Shown here piece after piece: positions 1-12,900 of a stretch of DNA of 64,000 nt. Numbering within the stretch: position 1 is the first letter of the stretch; each line of letters opens with the position of its first letter. Origin of the DNA: Barthelona sp. PCE (taxonomy: Eukaryota; Metamonada: BaSk clade); assembly GCA_040285745.1 (NCBI GenBank), contig JAUFOR010000004.1:496001-560000 (forward strand). Direction: 5' to 3'. Below the pieces are notes generated by a model. The model was not told where the DNA came from and made no database searches. It worked only from the letters and a program-made list of their open reading frames with translations. A program made the translations under genes and the position numbers.

Positions 1-1
1 A

Positions 2-3000
2 AAAGTTACTTTCTTCGTCTTGAAGCACGAAAGCAAATCGATGGGTTATGGGCTCGCTAGTATTGCAAGCGACTCTCATCAAATTGAGCCTGTTGACCCG
101 CACATTTGGTACATAAACACGTGATGTTGCGAGAGATACCAGCAGTGGTTGACCATCATTTTTGCATTCATACTCCACAGAGATAACGTAAGTCTCAATC
201 TGTAAGAATGTGCTGTAGTGCACACGCAGGTAGTAAGGCAACATATCAACACTGAAGCGTGATGTGCTACTAACATCCAAAAACTCCACAATAGAAATTG
301 TTATACTGACTGTCCCATAGCTCCATTTTGCATCTAAACTTATAGCATAGTGCTCTTTTGGTTCGAAACTTGAGCTTGCAACGTCAAATAAAAGGGTGGA
401 GTTGTCAAACCTGCTCCATTGTAGGTTGGTGTCTGTGGAAATAAATAAAGGTTTTGAATCTCTCGATCCCCATAATCTTATCTCTGGGTGGATCGGCGGA
501 ACATCATACCTGATCTTGAAACGTAGTGGATGTGGTCTGATCTGACTCAACTCACCCATTTCCGGAGTATTAAACGTCACAGTTTTAACACGAGGCTGAA
601 GATCAACATGACTGACAGGATTGTTCTTTGTTGGAAGTGACGTTGCCACTGATAGGTTGACCGTGATATCGTTGAACTCAATCTGTGGTAGAAGAATCAT
701 CATGTAAAACGATACTTGTGATGAGTACATACCCAGTACTTGACCTAATGTGATTGGGTATTTCACTGTGTACTGAAGGTTTGAGAACGAATCCTCTTGT
801 GGAGGCTGGTTGTAGTTGATTGGGTAATGCAATGTTAAATAATAAGGGAGCTTTGCTCTCAATTGGAAAGATGTGTAACTCTTAAAGTCAATTTCTCTTG
901 CCAGATCAGGAAGAATACTCTTTGTCACTGGACCTGAGAACCCTTCGGTTGAACCATACAGTAGCAATTTCTGAGATGGTGTTCCCTCTCGCAAAAGAGG
1001 TGCAAACAATATCATTGCATCTATGAACTCCTCTTTCACAACATTAGTATCGTTCAAAATGATAAACGCCATGCTCGTTGTCGATAGTGGAATCCTGGGT
1101 ACCGTACGAGTTTCTGAAATGTCAATGTACCTTGGCTTAATCACGTTAACTGTTGCAATAATCCTAGTATCCCAATTCTCGATTGTGTTCACACTCACAT
1201 GTCCATCACCACTAATAATTTGAAGATATGATTTCTTGAGCCGCAGTAAAAACATTTTTTTGCAATTATCCTTACTGCTAAATAAACGACGAGGTATTAC
1301 AACGGTTGTCATATTAACAAAGTTTTGTAATGTACCCACAGTTGTTTCCGTTTCAAAGTTTACCTCCTGTAATATAAAGTAAACACTCTTTAACCAACTC
1401 GTTTCAGGTGAAGAAAAATGTATATCAACTGCTTCAGCATCATCATTGATTCCACATAAATCTATTTCGACACGAGATGCACAATCCAACGAAACTTTGA
1501 CAAGTTCAAAGTATTCAGTCTGATCATCATGAACAACTATGCTATCCTTCGGTCGCTCAAGCAATGAATATTCCAATTGCAGTGTTAGATTCTCAGTTAT
1601 CAACTCATCTGTTAAAGGTGCCAGTTTGACAATTAGCATACCGTAGTTTTTGAGCTGTGATCCTGACATTGAACGATATACATAAGTTTCGTCATTTGCT
1701 GGGGTTACCTGAAGAAAACTGTGTATTTCAACACTATCTGGACTAAGCAAAATAGAAGGATCAAAAGTATCATAATTAGTAAACAGTAGTGATACGGTAC
1801 ACACTGATTTAATCGTAGAAACACCATCTGTTTTCAATTTCAAACTCCATTGAATGAAATGTTCTTTAGAATCAACGATAGAATCTATCCGACGAATAAA
1901 CATACCATCATCATCACAAAAACCTTCTTTACCGCATGATAAATTAATTACTTCAGATCCTTTTCTATTTTTAAGTGATATGACAATAGCATAATCAAAA
2001 TAATCCCTAAAATCAAATATTCCATACTTGATTCCAATAGTCTGAGTATTGACTGTAAAGTAGAACGGAATCATTGTGTTTGAATTTTCCCTAATCACTG
2101 TATCCAATACCGAAGTTTGTTTAAATGTAAAATATCTACGAACATTCAAGTTAGAAGATTTTGTTTCACTTATTTCATGTACCTTAAAAATACTTCCACC
2201 ACAGCAGTCGCTCACTCGATTGCTAACACAAAAATGAGAAAACCCTGTAAAATCAAATTGTAGACTGTGTTCGATGTTCAAGAAGGATAGATAAAATAAT
2301 TTAGTTGTACGAACATCAAGATTGACACCCAGAAAACGAGTGTTAAGTGCAACATTAGGTGCGTTAAGAACTGTGAAGAACTGATATTCATTGGTTAAAG
2401 TAGGACTTCTATACACGGAAGTGAAAAGACGCAAACTAGTCATATCATAATGGTTTGAAACAATACTAAATCGAATATTCTTCGTAAACTTACACGCTGG
2501 CATTCGTATCTGTGAATTTTGTTGACTATGTGAAAATTCCATTTCTGTGATAACTTCACGATCTGTTGATAACGTAAAAATCATCTTTCCGTCACCATTG
2601 ACTGTTTCAAAATAGTCAACGGAGTCGAACATGAAAAGAACAACATGCTTATTAGCATCAAAACTTGGATTCTTTAAAACAACATTAACGTACGACGGTT
2701 GACCTGGGTAAATGGATAGAAGTTGTTTTGTTTGTGTACCCACGATCAGGTCCAGCGATGTTTCGATCGTTTCTGTGTGGTTTACGGAATAATAACAGGT
2801 AGAACTGAAAGGAAGTATGTCAAAAATTATATACTCTTCCTCTTCTACGTAAAACATTAAAGTCTCCTGGAATGTGACATTAGAAGAAGCGCAGAAAGGA
2901 CTATTGCCATATGAACAACCAAATACAATTTCATTAGAACTGTACAAAAACAGCTCTTGATTAAAATCCTCAAAATTCTGACAAAATGAATCTTTAACAC

Positions 3001-3817
3001 GATAATACCCTGATTCAGTGACCTGTATGACATACAGGTTATTTCTTTGCTGGAATGAATGCATATTGGTATTCATTGTATGCAAGCTGATTGGTAGCTC
3101 AGTGAACTTCACAGCAACTTGAATATTTTTAAAATCTTCTTCCATTAACATTGTTTCAAAACGGATTATGTAATTACCACCAACTCCAGTAACAACATTC
3201 ATCCCATATGTATATGTGGGTGAGACTTCTCCAACACGTATTTCCAAACAGTGCGATTCATGCAAAAATTCAACAATTGAAGAATTTAAAAATAGTGAAC
3301 TTTGTTCAGATGTGAACTTGAGAGAAAATTTTGTTGAATCTAAATATACATTATTAACAAATCCTACCAATAAATGGCTGCCTACCTTCGTAATATTAGT
3401 CATGCCATTTTGATCGAGAGCAAAACTATCTAAAACAGTCATAATGTCAGCCTGTAGTTTGAATGTGCAGTCAACTCTGCCAAAGAATTGAATATCGGCT
3501 TCATACATTGGGAAAACACTCTTAGGGGATTCCATGGACAATTGCAATTTATATGTTGAATCGTATGATACCTCACCATTGTACATTGGATAGAAGAATA
3601 GTTCGCTACTAGAACACCCATCAACAGAATTTAAAGTAAATTCAACGACACTGAAGTCTGATGGAGCAGAAAGATTCAAAATAACGTTTGATCGTGTTGT
3701 ATTGACTTTTACGGTGATGCATTGGCCCATAGTAAGATCGAATTTTGGGACATTGTCGAATTTATCTAAAGCCATGACAATAAAAAAATAAAAAAGAATG
3801 AGAAATAAGAATTTCAT
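2..3817 (-). CDS. giant secreted or membrane protein, C-terminus outside window
   Basis: The minus strand is open without a stop from an ATG at 3817 down to the left edge, giving 1,272 residues with the C-terminus missing. I checked every codon of this frame. The first 16 residues (MKFLFLILFYFFIVMA) are a typical signal peptide, so the start is well placed. The rest is rich in beta-forming, hydroxyl and aromatic residues, with many N-X-S/T sequons (for example NTT, NLS, NSS, NVT, NHT) and scattered cysteines, as expected of a large extracellular or lumenal protein. I recognise no domain. A membrane anchor could lie beyond the edge. Divergent from the TRRAP-like gene, with about 128 bases between the two starts. 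Confidence 0.85.
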   Translation of the reverse strand, partial: MKFLFLILFYFFIVMALDKFDNVPKFDLTMGQCITVKVNTTRSNVILNLSAPSDFSVVEFTLNSVDGCSSSELFFYPMYNGEVSYDSTYKLQLSMESPKSVFPMYEADIQFFGRVDCTFKLQADIMTVLDSFALDQNGMTNITKVGSHLLVGFVNNVYLDSTKFSLKFTSEQSSLFLNSSIVEFLHESHCLEIRVGEVSPTYTYGMNVVTGVGGNYIIRFETMLMEEDFKNIQVAVKFTELPISLHTMNTNMHSFQQRNNLYVIQVTESGYYRVKDSFCQNFEDFNQELFLYSSNEIVFGCSYGNSPFCASSNVTFQETLMFYVEEEEYIIFDILPFSSTCYYSVNHTETIETSLDLIVGTQTKQLLSIYPGQPSYVNVVLKNPSFDANKHVVLFMFDSVDYFETVNGDGKMIFTLSTDREVITEMEFSHSQQNSQIRMPACKFTKNIRFSIVSNHYDMTSLRLFTSVYRSPTLTNEYQFFTVLNAPNVALNTRFLGVNLDVRTTKLFYLSFLNIEHSLQFDFTGFSHFCVSNRVSDCCGGSIFKVHEISETKSSNLNVRRYFTFKQTSVLDTVIRENSNTMIPFYFTVNTQTIGIKYGIFDFRDYFDYAIVISLKNRKGSEVINLSCGKEGFCDDDGMFIRRIDSIVDSKEHFIQWSLKLKTDGVSTIKSVCTVSLLFTNYDTFDPSILLSPDSVEIHSFLQVTPANDETYVYRSMSGSQLKNYGMLIVKLAPLTDELITENLTLQLEYSLLERPKDSIVVHDDQTEYFELVKVSLDCASRVEIDLCGINDDAEAVDIHFSSPETSWLKSVYFILQEVNFETETTVGTLQNFVNMTTVVIPRRLFSSKDNCKKMFLLRLKKSYLQIISGDGHVSVNTIENWDTRIIATVNVIKPRYIDISETRTVPRIPLSTTSMAFIILNDTNVVKEEFIDAMILFAPLLREGTPSQKLLLYGSTEGFSGPVTKSILPDLAREIDFKSYTSFQLRAKLPYYLTLHYPINYNQPPQEDSFSNLQYTVKYPITLGQVLGMYSSQVSFYMMILLPQIEFNDITVNLSVATSLPTKNNPVSHVDLQPRVKTVTFNTPEMGELSQIRPHPLRFKIRYDVPPIHPEIRLWGSRDSKPLFISTDTNLQWSRFDNSTLLFDVASSSFEPKEHYAISLDAKWSYGTVSITISIVEFLDVSSTSRFSVDMLPYYLRVHYSTFLQIETYVISVEYECKNDGQPLLVSLATSRVYVPNVRVNRLNLMRVACNTSEPITHRFAFVLQDEESNF

Positions 3818-3945
3818 AGCAAATTTTCGATAAAAATGTTACATTAACCAATAAAAAGGGATTATATGAAAGAAAAGGGTCAAATTTGTTAAACAACCTG
3901 ACTTGGTTTTCATTTATCACCCTTTTCAGCCAAAACTCATTTGAA

Positions 3946-6900
3946 ATGGACGCTTTCGCCACCTTCAGTGAGTTTTTGGATCAGGCACCAAGTTTCGAAG
4001 ATCATATCCTCAATAAGCTAACTAGTATTTATGATCCTATTCGTTGTGACCTTGAACGACTGCACCTATCTCCTAACGAGCACAAAACTACTTTTCACCG
4101 AGTAATGGAATGGATTAGAGCACTGCAACCACAGAATTTGGTTGATAATCGTATTGATCCTTTGTTTGATTTTGTTGTGCACTTTCCCTTGTGTCCTGTT
4201 TTTGAGGAATTCAGCAAGGACATCATTGTTCTTGTGTTAAATATGGGATGTAGCTCACTAGTTCGACAAGAAATTACTCCTGAGCTTAAGCTTAAACTTG
4301 TTAAACTTTTGCTTATCGTTCATACCCGATACACCGTCCATCGCTTCACAGAGGCCACAGTACAAACCCTTTCAGTCAGTGAAAAGATGTTTAATAGTTC
4401 TCTGCTTGAAATTTTTTATCGCTTATTTGCTTCAACTTTGCAAGAGATCACCTATTCAGAATGTTCTCCCGATATATTTCTTTTTGTTCTGCAGGTAACT
4501 GTAACATTCAGTGAACTTGATGGTAATGTACATAAAAGTGCATTGGCGTTTTTTGTTAATACTTTTCTTACAGAAGATGTTCAAAATTTAATTGTCAAGA
4601 CATTCAATGATAGGTCTAACAATGATAATAGTGATTATCTTGAAAAACTATTTCAATTAGCTTTCCACGTATATTTGATGCTATTTAAGTTTCAAAATGA
4701 CATAGATAATCCCCTAGTTCTCAATCATTTACGGACAATTAAGATGTTTGTTCGTGAATATTTACCAATTTGGCATCTTTCTCTTAATACTGAGACTCTA
4801 ACAAAACTTTCGTTGCTGATTGATCTTAGTGGCATATCACTAGACGATTTCCTTTTGAACACACACTACCCCACTCGACAGGATTCACCTCTTGCTACAA
4901 ACAGTCAGGTCAGAAGTATGTTGGTTGAACTTACTCATACAGCTAATCAATTTACGAATCTTGAAGGTACATTTGCTAAAAGATTGGCACATATTATGTA
5001 TTTGTGTTCCCTAATAGAGTCTCCTTGTTTTGTCATTGAGGAAGTTATTGGCTTCCAATACTGGCTTTTCTCTCGAGAAGTACCAACCAAAGCAGGACCT
5101 TTTGAAGTCTTGGTTGAAATGGCAATAGCTCTTGGGAAAGAACACTATCAATCTTTATTATTTGTGATTTCCAGACTCTTTCATGTGTTTGAGAGTCGAA
5201 TTACTATGCTAAATGACCTTATGTTTCAAATGTCTTCAGAATTTGTTAATGAAAATGATCGAATATCAACAATTCCTTTAACTGATCACTTTGCAAGCTA
5301 TTTCCCATATGAGGTATTAGAACAATGTGATATCCGTCCTCCTACCAAGGAGGAATGCGCAAAGTACAAGGACTTGGCACCAAAGTATCTAATTCTGAGC
5401 AATGCAACAATGAATGTTCTCTTCAGAAAATTCTTCTATTGGATGTATTGGGTGACAATGTCGCTAAGGATGTTTGTCGACATCATTAAAAAGAACATAA
5501 TTGATGGATTAGAGGCCAAGAAGCATTCTAATATATCACCCTTTCAGAATGCAGAGTTTTCAAATCTTTATGCAAAGAGTTCATTCAGTATTGTTTATTC
5601 TCTCATGCAGATTACTCTTAAGCACTCATATCTTTTTAGTTCTACTCTGAATTCTATTCCTCGTGCAAAAGTAGCTCCTTCACGCGCTGCTCGTTATTTT
5701 ATTGAAATTGTTAGTGCTTTTGCAAGATGTGACAGTGATTCAACTCATGCGCTTATCCGTCGTCTATTTGATGAGAATCATGATAAAATATTACTGTTTC
5801 CTAACTTTTTCCGTGTAATTTTCCAATACATAATGTCAGCACAACAACAGCAACAATCAGAAAAAAGTCTTCAAATCCCTCTAGGTGGTGTTTTAGATCC
5901 CCCAGCCATCCTGTTGAACGTTCGTCGATTTGTCTTGAACTATTACGCTCAGATCTTGTTTCAACTAACGGCAATGAGCCACCATCCATATGGTTACATA
6001 CACAACAATCGCACTGTTGAAATAGATAATGATTTTGTATCAACTCATGATATAATAACTGCGACTGAACCTGACTTCTTTGTATTTGACTGTGATCCTG
6101 CATTTGAAACACTTAAAAAACATAAATCGTTAATTTATTACCTAAAAGTCTCAAATCTTAACTCTATTGGTCAATATCGTCACGGATACAATTTCCCTCT
6201 TTTTGAAACGATGTTGGATAATTTCCTTACTGGTGTTCTTTACTTATTTGTTGGATCATACACTTTAAGAGGTTTCACCAAGCAACTCTTTGAGGAAATG
6301 GAAGCTATTCTCCTTAGTTTAGTTGCAGCTCTCAAGAAAACTAAACATGTCACTACCCTCATTGGTTTCTTTCAAACTTTTGTCAATTGTGCACTTTCTC
6401 AGAGTAAGGTTAGTAAGACAAATGCTAATGCTTTGCGTCGCATTGAGCATATCATATACTTTCTTTGGCAGACCATCCTTGACCTAATGCAGGTTGACTC
6501 TTTGAAAATTAAAAACGATGCTGCACTTTTAGGATTAACGACAATTGAAGTCATCCCAACGCAAATATTAGCGTTTTGCAAATCCCTCCATCCGATCTTT
6601 GTACATTCATTGAGCACATTCTCAATACTCAAGAATAATGGTAGAGTCATCGTTACTGTAACTCATGCTTTCAGTAAGACGATTGATATACTATCACGTC
6701 TTGTACAACTGGAGAAAGAATGGGTTAACGCCGGGCAGGAGGCACGCAAACGCTTAGATGAACTGAATCATGTGCAAGATGAGCTAGTGGATGCTACTGA
6801 ATTTGAACATGAAATTTTGCTTCCACTTATGAAATGCGCTTCTTTAGCACGCTACTCCGATTCTACTTTGGATCATCTGGGAGCTTATGTTACTGTTTTT

Positions 6901-9900
6901 GACAATGTGTTTGACAAGTCATCACTCCTCAACATGGCACATAAGGCAGAAGCAATCATCACTTCAATTATACGGTGGAACAAGGTGCGCCTCATGCGCC
7001 CAGAGGTGCCGTTTGAGTCGACAGATCGACAGATCCCTCTTTGTGATCCTTTTAAATTGCACCCGCTCAAACCATACTTCACACTTCTCAAGGATCTAAT
7101 CCATAACAGTCCTGTTGAGGAAGTTGTGATGTTCAACGAGCATCCGTTTGAGTTCTTCAAGGTTGTTCGATCAGGACTTGCAGGACTCTCACAGTTTGAC
7201 TCATCGTCAAACACTTCTTACGATGATATATATAGTACAATGGTTTTCATGATTGATTTGGTGCGAACAAAAATGGAAGATGTTATATCATCAATTGTGG
7301 AGTTCAAACAACAACCGTCGCTGAACAGGAAAAAATTGACAGAAGATAACTCTGTATATCACATGATGTTGAGCATTTTCATGTGTACAGCAGCACTTTT
7401 TGAGCTCCAGGTCAGTTTCCCTCCTTCTCATGAAAAAACAATCATAATTAAGAAGATTGCCGAAGTGGAAGGTATTATTGTTGATCACATTGTTGAACAA
7501 GAACTGAACCCAATTGATTTACTCAACGCATTTATTTTAACCCAGCATATTGGATCAATACTAATTCGCCGAAAATGTTCTTATGTCTTGGATCGAATCT
7601 TCTCTGAATGGAATAATCGTTGCGAAGAGAAAGGTCTGTTTTTGGCTGATAATGACTATTTCAGCACAAACTGGCTGTATCACACGACATCACATTTGGC
7701 ATCTTTCTCCCATGCGGAACGTCAAGCTACAGAGATCTATTTAGCACTGTTGATGTCTTATCTAGTTGAAGTCAATGACAATGGATCCATTCGAGTTCTT
7801 TACGAAACCCAGCTTTGTTCAGCTTTCTTAGAAAGTAACGAGGTTATCGGTCATTTTATTGTAAGATCAATCAGACTCAATCAGTTACCCTACGTGGCGC
7901 TATCACAGAGTATGTGTCACAAGCTCTTCCTTGACTTCTCATACATCATTTTAAACAGTGGAGATGAGGATAAACATTATGCAACGATAAAATGGTTGGT
8001 AAAATTCCTGAGCGATTACAATATGGCGATTCGGGACCTGGCCTTCTTTGTGTTGCATTTCTTAACCTTGGATGTTGATGTCATGTCACCATGGGATGGT
8101 ATGCTCAACTTCAAGCACCATTATTATACCCAGTGCTGGCAACCGCTCGCCATCGATATGTTCCGCCGGGAACTAAACTCTACATTTAACGAGAAACCTT
8201 TAGGTGGCACGTTCGATTTCAAAGGAACATGGACGGAGCATGAAAACACACGATTCATGCGTGCGTTACTGGAGCGACAAAAGTACTGCTGTTCTGTTGA
8301 TGAAATTGGTATAGTATCAAATGTACGTGAGATGTTCCTACCCAACAATGTATTTTTGGATCCACGTTGTGACTTTGAGAAAAATCAGATACTTTTCATG
8401 GCTAAACCCATTGAGAAGCAGGAATTATTGACTTTAGATACTCTTTTGTCAGCAATATCCAGTTGCAATCTCAAAATTCAACCTGATCTAGATTATACTG
8501 TTATACCATTACTAAGTCGCATCTTTTCTCTACTCCGTTTTTATTTCAAGCGTCCAGATATAGAAAAAGATCCTTCAATATTGTGGGAGGCACTTGATGC
8601 TAATGACAGCATACTTAATATCATCAGTGTTATTGAGCCTTACATAGCCACCGTATTATCCCGTCGCTATTTTGATATCCAGGATAACACGCTTCGTGGT
8701 AGCATCAACCCTCTTCACTTCCGTTTCAGTCAGGCTGCAATCGAGAGTGAACGTATGTACGTCCTCAACGGTTTCTTGAGTGAGAAAACAAAGGATACTT
8801 ATGTTCTAGTCGAGATGCTTGAGCTGCTGCGTCAAATAATCAAGTTATGTGCTGATTTTAATTATCGCCTGGGTTCGAAGAAGAACATAGATCTGTCACA
8901 TTTAAAGACTGTTGAAAACAAGTTCTCCAAGCACTTTGCAACTATTGTATGTCTGTGTTATGTAAGTGGTAACGTTGTTGTCTCAACTAAGGCTCGCATG
9001 CTTGCACTTGAACTCAGTCGTGTTGGTCCTTGCAGTAACAGGTATTACTGGTCTGAAAACGAAAGCGTAATGCAAATAGTTGCTCCCCTTATTGTTTTCA
9101 ATGGCGCTGACACTTTCAAGGAGATGAGCACTGCTTATTGCAAGCTTCTCATGCAACTCTCGTTTTCGTTCCCTATCACATTCCAAAAACGATTATTAAC
9201 AACCGGTATCCAACCAAATGCAATCTTTCAGCAACTTGTTGATCCTCCAGTTATCAACACGTTGTTTATTCTACTAACAATCATCAACAGTGCTGTCTCC
9301 CCATCTGAACTCTCTCGTTCCTTATGGGATGCTATTATGGAACTATTATTCCCACATCCCAAATTCGATACACTTTTGGCGACAACACTCGTATATCCCA
9401 AAGCTCTTATGAGACTTTTCAATGAGTTAGGTCCTGCCACCGTCAGTATGGCCGGTGGACTCACAATTTTATGTGAGAAACAAATTGATTTTGCCATCAC
9501 AAAGTTCTTCCATGAACTGTTACATTCTGCAGGAGAGTGTTTCAATAACATTCTGAAGTTCCCCTCATTCATTAACTTCTGTCTTCAATTAAAAACACGT
9601 GGACGCATGGCACTGACCAAGATTCTAATGGAAAAATCAAAAAAAGGAACTTTTGAATACCCTATCAACAACCGCTCACGTGCAGTTGAAATAACTCAGA
9701 CGCTTGTTTCACAGATCCCTTATGCATTCACAGGATATTTTACGCAGGAGGACTTTAGAGAACTTCCCCTCAACCGTCCTGCTTTGTTGAATAACTTAAA
9801 ACGTTCACTTCAAATTGAGCTTGTGAATATGGAGGAGAACTACTTCGAAATGCTCCAATCCGTCAATCCTAGCATACCCCAGCAATCAGCTATGGTTTTA

Positions 9901-12900
9901 CCAATCACCAACACAATTAGCTCAACACTAATGTCTTCACTGTTGTTCTGCACACAGGTAACGGATACACTCATGAGCTTCAGTTCAAGCATATTCCAGA
10001 TTAAGAAACTCATCAGCGACGCCATGGAAGGAAGTCAGGCTTACATTGGGTTCTTTGACATGCTTTTTGATACTATTGTTATGTGTTTGGCGACAACAGA
10101 CTATCATCCTGGTACCAACCGTATCAGCTTCAAGTCGCTCACGCATTCCAAGATTATCCAAAGATTGCTGCCACAGATGCCTGGTATCGTTCTCTATAGG
10201 TTTTTCATTTGGTTACTTGAGCAATTGAAGCTCCCATACATACCCAACAACACCAATGACGATTCACCGCGTGTCAAGGTGGAGGAGCGCTTTGTCGTGA
10301 GCCAGAGCATGTGCTCTCTTCTGAGCAACTGTTCGACCAATAGTTTCCACCGATACCGTCTCCAGCTGATCCACTGTGCTTTGATTCCAGTACTGCATCA
10401 CATTGTGCGTCGTTGTATTCTTCGAATCCAGCACAACAACGACCCTGAGTCATACACACCTTTCAACAAGTATCACAAACAAACCGAGCGACACTACTGG
10501 AACTACATGCTACATGAAATGTTCCCCTTTGAATACGAGCAGATCATCAACGAGACAATGCCATTGGTAACGTCAGTTGTCGCCAACTGCATCTCTCACA
10601 ATGATTTCCCGGAGGATGTCGGTCGTGCATTGGTGTATGGAACATGGCAGTTCTTTGATCATATCCTGTACTTTATGTGCGATTTATTCGAATTAAAGCG
10701 CAAGAACGATTCTAATGTCGAATTTGAACATATTAGCTGGTTAAACGATGTTGAACAATTCATCACTGAAGCACACTCTTATGTTAGCTCCAACCATCTA
10801 CTACAAACTGGTACTTTCAACGATTACTACTTTACTTCTCTCATGTATGTGCTCAAAATGCATTGTTTGGTCAGCGAAGACGCGTTAGTTAAACACGATC
10901 GCTCTGCCCAATTTGACATGTACATTATTTCTGCACTCAAGGAGGATCCCGGTATCTACGGAGATTACGTTAATGTTGGTCTTGTTAAATTGTTGGAAAT
11001 AGGTACTCGCTGTCGTAATTCTACATATGATGAGCACGTATCGTTTATCAATCGCATCTTCACCAATCGTATAGTCTTTTTAACCCGTGTTCGTCAGGTT
11101 CTTAACAGAATATCAACTGAGTTCCGTAAAGTATATAGGCTATTTACGATACTGTTCTACCTTCGCAAAGGACTGTTGCACGATTTCATCCCTTCGATAT
11201 ATCATGACTTAAACAGCACCGAGAATTTGTCTTCCAATGAGAAAGCAAACCTAAACCAGCTTTTGTTAGAGAAGGTTGGCGATATCTATCAGCACGTGTC
11301 ATCACGTTCTGTGACTTCTCATCTCTTTAACTTACTGAATATTTCAAACAGTTGCGTTTCACGAGATGATCAGTTTTTGTTCAGATCGATTAAACTTGGT
11401 TGTTTACTGATTTATATTAGTAGATTAGGGCTGGAACTGCACAATGAGCAGGCCAACAGTGAATTCAATGAAAAAAGGTTGAAGTTCCTCTTCTCGGCAA
11501 CTTCAAGTAACTTGAATAATTTGTTGGTTAGTTTTAAACAACCTCACATGCAGCAAAACCCAAGGAGCCTTGAGATATTGAACGTCACTTGCGAAAGTAT
11601 TGTGCTTCTTTATCAAAACTGGCGTACGAATGTTCTTGAGAATGAGCAAACACGCACTCTTTTCTTCCAAATTGGTGGAGCCGAATTAGAGATCAGAGAT
11701 AGCTATAAGCATACCACAGGGCAGCTTGTTGACAAACGCATAGGCCTGTTGAAGCATATGATTCTGCAGTGTCCAGAGTTCCTCAACGTCATTGCACCCA
11801 CGTTCGCCCCACATGCAGCAAAAGCTGTAGCATGCGTGTCTTCGTGGGAGTGTAAGCCCAAGACGGATCCAGCACCTAAGGAAGTGTGTAATTTCCTGCT
11901 ATGGATCAGATCCCGAGGGTTAATGACCGAACAGGTTGCCAACAACTTCCTAAATGCTTTTATCGCAAGAGCATTGGAACTGAAACGCGCAATCAATAAC
12001 AGGTACAAGCGAAGTGAGGACATCTTACTCCTGTTCGCTGCTATGTCCATTATTAATCTCAAGTGTATTATGATTTGTCTATCGTGCATCTCTTTCCTTA
12101 GTGTCGACCAGAGCGAGCGACTTCTCGACATTGCCGTTAATGTTCTTGGGTACCGTAAGGAGTCGCTGACACCCCTTATGTCAAATATTGAGCAGGCGTT
12201 TGCTCCAGGCAACAACACAGGGTTCTTGCAGTATAAAGCCATGATTGATAACGTCAAGTCGCCCATTATTATTGAGTTCTTCCGATCCATGCATCCTCAC
12301 TTCGAGGCGTTCGTTTGGCACTCTATCAGATACGCATTCATGCTACTTTCGCGTTTGTCTATAACACTAACGATTGATAAGTTTACTCCACGTTCTAACA
12401 ACATCGTGCGTGGTAAAGGAATGAAGTCGGTCAAAAGACCCCCGCGTGCATCCGCTGCAACAGCAACGGAGTATACAATTGCGAGTATGGCGCTTCGAGT
12501 GTACTCATTCGTGATGAAGGATCTGCTCAGCCAGTTCAAAGTAGGCGTCACATCTGTCTACTACCGTCTCTACCTATCCTTCATTATCAGAGATGTCGTG
12601 TACGGTATGTTCTCACAGCACGAGTTTGCAGAGACAGTTCAACTAGCGTTCCAGGCTGCAGTCTTTGAGACTCGATCTGATCATCAGGCACATATGTCAC
12701 ATTGTCCTTTGTTCAACTCCAGCGATATCCTCGACATAGACTCTACATACTCGTTCTTTGATAACGGAAACCGTGACTATGATCCTTATGACGTCTTCTA
12801 TTCCCGCTTGAAGATTGATAGAGAGAAGCTAACCTACACTCTCTTCTCACCTCTGTGGATGCGCTTCCATCTGCTGCTTGCTCGTCTTTTGGCTGTGTAT

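Noticed and set aside
11703-12290. 195-codon minus-strand frame inside the TRRAP-like gene
   Set aside because: Lies wholly within a 4,450-codon frame and has no recognisable features.
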